6,542 nucleotides of DNA from Candidatus Zixiibacteriota bacterium (lineage in GTDB: Bacteria; Zixibacteria; MSB-5A5; JAABVY01; JAHJOQ01), in contig DAOVLC010000087.1 in the NCBI GenBank assembly GCA_030631455.1, forward strand, positions 1-6,542. Direction: 5' to 3'. The translations under genes were made by a program, and so were the position numbers. Positions 4,480 through 6,542 of the stretch are shown here, in pieces. The stretch's first letter is position 1. Each line of letters starts with the position of its first letter. Below the pieces are notes generated by a model. It was not told the DNA's origin and did no database searches. It worked only from the letters and a program-made list of their open reading frames with translations.

Positions 4480-6542
4480 TCACGGGGTCTGTTCCGGTGC
4501 GGATCGACTCGATCTTGCGATAAACATCTCCAGCGCAAGAAGACCGAGAGTCAGCAGCAGGATCGGTTTCCAGATTTCCCGGCCATGACGGTTCTGGCGG
4601 ATCACTTCGAGAAAACTGTCGTTTTCAGCAGAGAGCAAAGTCGGCCCAAACCGTTCCAGCCTCTTGGCCACACTGGCAGGATCCAGATATCGTTGTTTCG
4701 TTTCCTCTGCTCGAACATTGACGGCAAACTGATCGATCAGGCTGTCCCCAACTACGATCTGATAGATGCCCGGAACGTATACATCGGAGATCGACAGATG
4801 AGCAGACTTACCCGCGAACTTCGGCGTCAAATAACTTCGGCTGCCATCCGGCGCTATCAGTTCGACCCGCTCGCCTCGCTTGAGACCAGCCAGGTCCCGC
4901 GCCACCACGTCACCGACGTAAAAACGTTCCGAGATTCGTGTCATGTCTGCTGATAGATACTCGATTGCCCTGTTGACGAATGTCACGAATAGCGGATGCC
5001 TGACGAGTTCATTCGACTCCGGCATTGGATCGGCTCCAAACAGAATTGCCCGTCCCTGCCCCCACTCGGATTCGAGGATGGCAGGACTTCCGGATGAAAA
5101 CCACGCAAGCACACGACTCGACGATGATGACCTGATGTTCACGATTTTCTCGAATTTGATCTCCGGCAGATTGTCTCTTTCGATTTCCGAGTACCTCGAA
5201 AATATCGGGTGAGTCATCATGAGCCTTTCGAGTAGAAAAAAGCCTTTACCTTCGCTCACCTCGCCGACACCTGCGATGTCACCGGCAAATCGCTTCTTAA
5301 GAATTCGTGAGCTGTAGAATCGGCTGTCTGCCGTTGGTGGAACGAATATCAGGAGTCCTCCACCTGAACTCGCGAAATTGTCGACCGCGGAGAAGGCTGC
5401 CTCCGACATATAATCAATGCCGCTCAGGATAACGCAGTCAAACCTGAAAAGGTCTTCGCCCGATAGGGATGCGAGTCCAATGGACTTCAGTTCTATCTGA
5501 GTAGGCCCATCCGCCCTCGGCCTGACGGCCAGCTTGAGGTAGAGGTTATCCCTTTCGCTCTCGCCCACGATGAGCACATTGATCCTGCGCGGGATACTCA
5601 AGCTGAAGTAGAATTTGTTGTCAGCCAGGATCGCGTCATCGGGCAATTCTACAAACCCGTGGTGAAGACCCTGTTCCTCGAATGTATGCTTGAAACTGAT
5701 TTGTCCGTCCGAGTAAGCGTCGATGTCGCAGCCAGCCTGGCTCACCCTGATTCCATCTACAAAGAGACTCGTGAGAACACCGGACACTCTCTTGTTGTCG
5801 TTCGTAAGCTGAACTCCAATCTCAACCGGCCGATCGGGATAGATAAGCTGTCTGCCAAAGTCAATACCGGTCACTTTCACGTTGTCAGGATCGCGATCGA
5901 CAATTGGTACGAGATACAATCCCGTGCCTTCCGGAGGGTCAGTGAACCTTTCACCTGACAGATTGTCCCATCCATATTCCGAAAAGTCCGAAATGACATA
6001 CACCTCGCGGTTGAGATTTCCGGACCTTCCAGCATGTTCAAGCGCTGATGCCAAAGAATTCTGCGGATCGGTCGTGAGGCTCGACTGATCGGAGCGCCCG
6101 ATCAACTTGCTTGCATTCGCGAAGTCAAGAGTAAAAGCGTCTCCTGCTGGCTCAAGGTCCTTGTTGAAAGTTCCGAACAGGACCTCATCGCCGTCGCCGA
6201 GAATCTGAAGCAGTTCCGCCGCAAAATCGCGGCCCTGCTCAAAAAGCGAACCGTTCCGAGTTTCAGCCGACATCGAAAGAGAGTTGTCGAGCATGATAAC
6301 TGCGGAAGTCTTGGCAGCCGCACCCAGACCGGCCGTATACCCGCTCCTGATAGTAGGCCTGGCGAACGCCGCGACAACAAGAATCACAATCAGCATTCTT
6401 AAGAGCAGCAGGAGAAGTTGCTTTATCTTCAGGCGCCTCATGCGTGTTTTCTGAAGATTCTTCAGATACCTGAGGGATGAGAAATAGACAGTTCTGACAC
6501 GCTGCCTGTTAAGAAGGTGAATCAGGATCGGCACTGCCGCGA
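4480..6542 (-). CDS. BatA-like membrane protein with VWA and amidotransferase-like domains, 5'-truncated
   Basis: A minus-strand frame is open to the window edge. The first possible start codon (GTG at 6534-6532) is almost certainly internal: the codons before it encode Ala-Ala, and AAVPILIHLLNR matches the middle of the usual BatA N-terminal segment, so perhaps 15-20 residues are missing. Numbering from that GTG (684 residues): BatA motif with PILIHLLNR and FSSLRYLK (1-25); a membrane segment (about 38-58); a von Willebrand factor A domain beginning at AVIMLDNSLSMS, with a metal-binding DxSxS (Asp83, Ser85, Ser87) and a later ISDFS (Asp183); a beta-rich, probably immunoglobulin-like stretch (about 212-312); a class-I glutamine-amidotransferase-like alpha/beta domain (about 318-525, with SGGGLLIFVPP and GQGRAILFGADP); and a C-terminal membrane helix (about 655-673) with a short basic tail. 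Relatives sit near MoxR ATPases and DUF58 proteins and probably act in envelope assembly or stress; the precise role is unknown. ABC-F follows 48 bases downstream. Confidence 0.85.
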   Translation of the reverse strand, partial: AAVPILIHLLNRQRVRTVYFSSLRYLKNLQKTRMRRLKIKQLLLLLLRMLIVILVVAAFARPTIRSGYTAGLGAAAKTSAVIMLDNSLSMSAETRNGSLFEQGRDFAAELLQILGDGDEVLFGTFNKDLEPAGDAFTLDFANASKLIGRSDQSSLTTDPQNSLASALEHAGRSGNLNREVYVISDFSEYGWDNLSGERFTDPPEGTGLYLVPIVDRDPDNVKVTGIDFGRQLIYPDRPVEIGVQLTNDNKRVSGVLTSLFVDGIRVSQAGCDIDAYSDGQISFKHTFEEQGLHHGFVELPDDAILADNKFYFSLSIPRRINVLIVGESERDNLYLKLAVRPRADGPTQIELKSIGLASLSGEDLFRFDCVILSGIDYMSEAAFSAVDNFASSGGGLLIFVPPTADSRFYSSRILKKRFAGDIAGVGEVSEGKGFFLLERLMMTHPIFSRYSEIERDNLPEIKFEKIVNIRSSSSSRVLAWFSSGSPAILESEWGQGRAILFGADPMPESNELVRHPLFVTFVNRAIEYLSADMTRISERFYVGDVVARDLAGLKRGERVELIAPDGSRSYLTPKFAGKSAHLSISDVYVPGIYQIVVGDSLIDQFAVNVRAEETKQRYLDPASVAKRLERFGPTLLSAENDSFLEVIRQNRHGREIWKPILLLTLGLLALEMFIARSSRSAPEQTP

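Noticed and set aside
4453..4953. 166-codon plus-strand frame opposite the end of the BatA-like gene
   Set aside because: It is a shadow of a well-supported gene on the other strand, with no recognisable domain and no ribosome binding site.
1..6542. Search for CRISPR arrays, insertion sequences, prophage genes and toxin-antitoxin or defence modules
   Set aside because: No regularly spaced repeats, transposase, integrase or defence-type domains are visible. All sizeable coding regions belong to known housekeeping or widespread families.

Overview
The window reads as ordinary bacterial chromosome and carries parts of two gene clusters that face each other. No mobile element, CRISPR array or phage gene was seen. 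The host cannot be named from the sequence alone. A SpoVG-family protein next to ispE and a tRNA-Gln, together with a large BatA/von Willebrand factor A membrane protein, fits a Gram-negative lineage such as the FCB-type phyla (a Zixibacteria-like or Bacteroidota-related group) or a deltaproteobacterial relative. That placement is inference and is low confidence. SpoVG does not by itself mean that the organism forms spores.

Plus-strand cluster (1-1936): the 3' two thirds of ispE (isoprenoid precursor synthesis, cut by the left window edge); then after 18 bases spoVG (small nucleic-acid-binding regulator, GTG start with a strong ribosome binding site); then after 12 bases a complete tRNA-Gln(TTG) with encoded CCA; then about 230 bases without a convincing gene; then lepB (signal peptidase I). 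The close packing of ispE, spoVG and the tRNA suggests one transcript. lepB probably has its own start signals, and its exact start codon is unclear.

Minus-strand cluster (6542 down to 1962): a large BatA-like/VWA membrane protein whose N-terminus is cut by the right window edge; then after 47 bases a two-domain ABC-F ATPase with a candidate promoter almost touching its start codon; then a flavodoxin-fold FMN reductase-like protein whose start overlaps the ABC-F stop by 23 bases. The last two genes are probably co-transcribed and translationally coupled.

The two clusters converge with only 25 bases between the lepB and flavoprotein stops, and no classical intrinsic terminator is visible there. 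The genes serve mostly unrelated functions: isoprenoid synthesis, regulation, translation, protein secretion, ribosome-associated ATPase, redox, and an envelope VWA protein. I see no evidence of a new dedicated system. The points most worth checking are the lepB start region, the incomplete cysteine motif of the flavoprotein, the possibly leaderless ABC-F transcript, and the apparently non-catalytic amidotransferase-like domain in the BatA-like protein.
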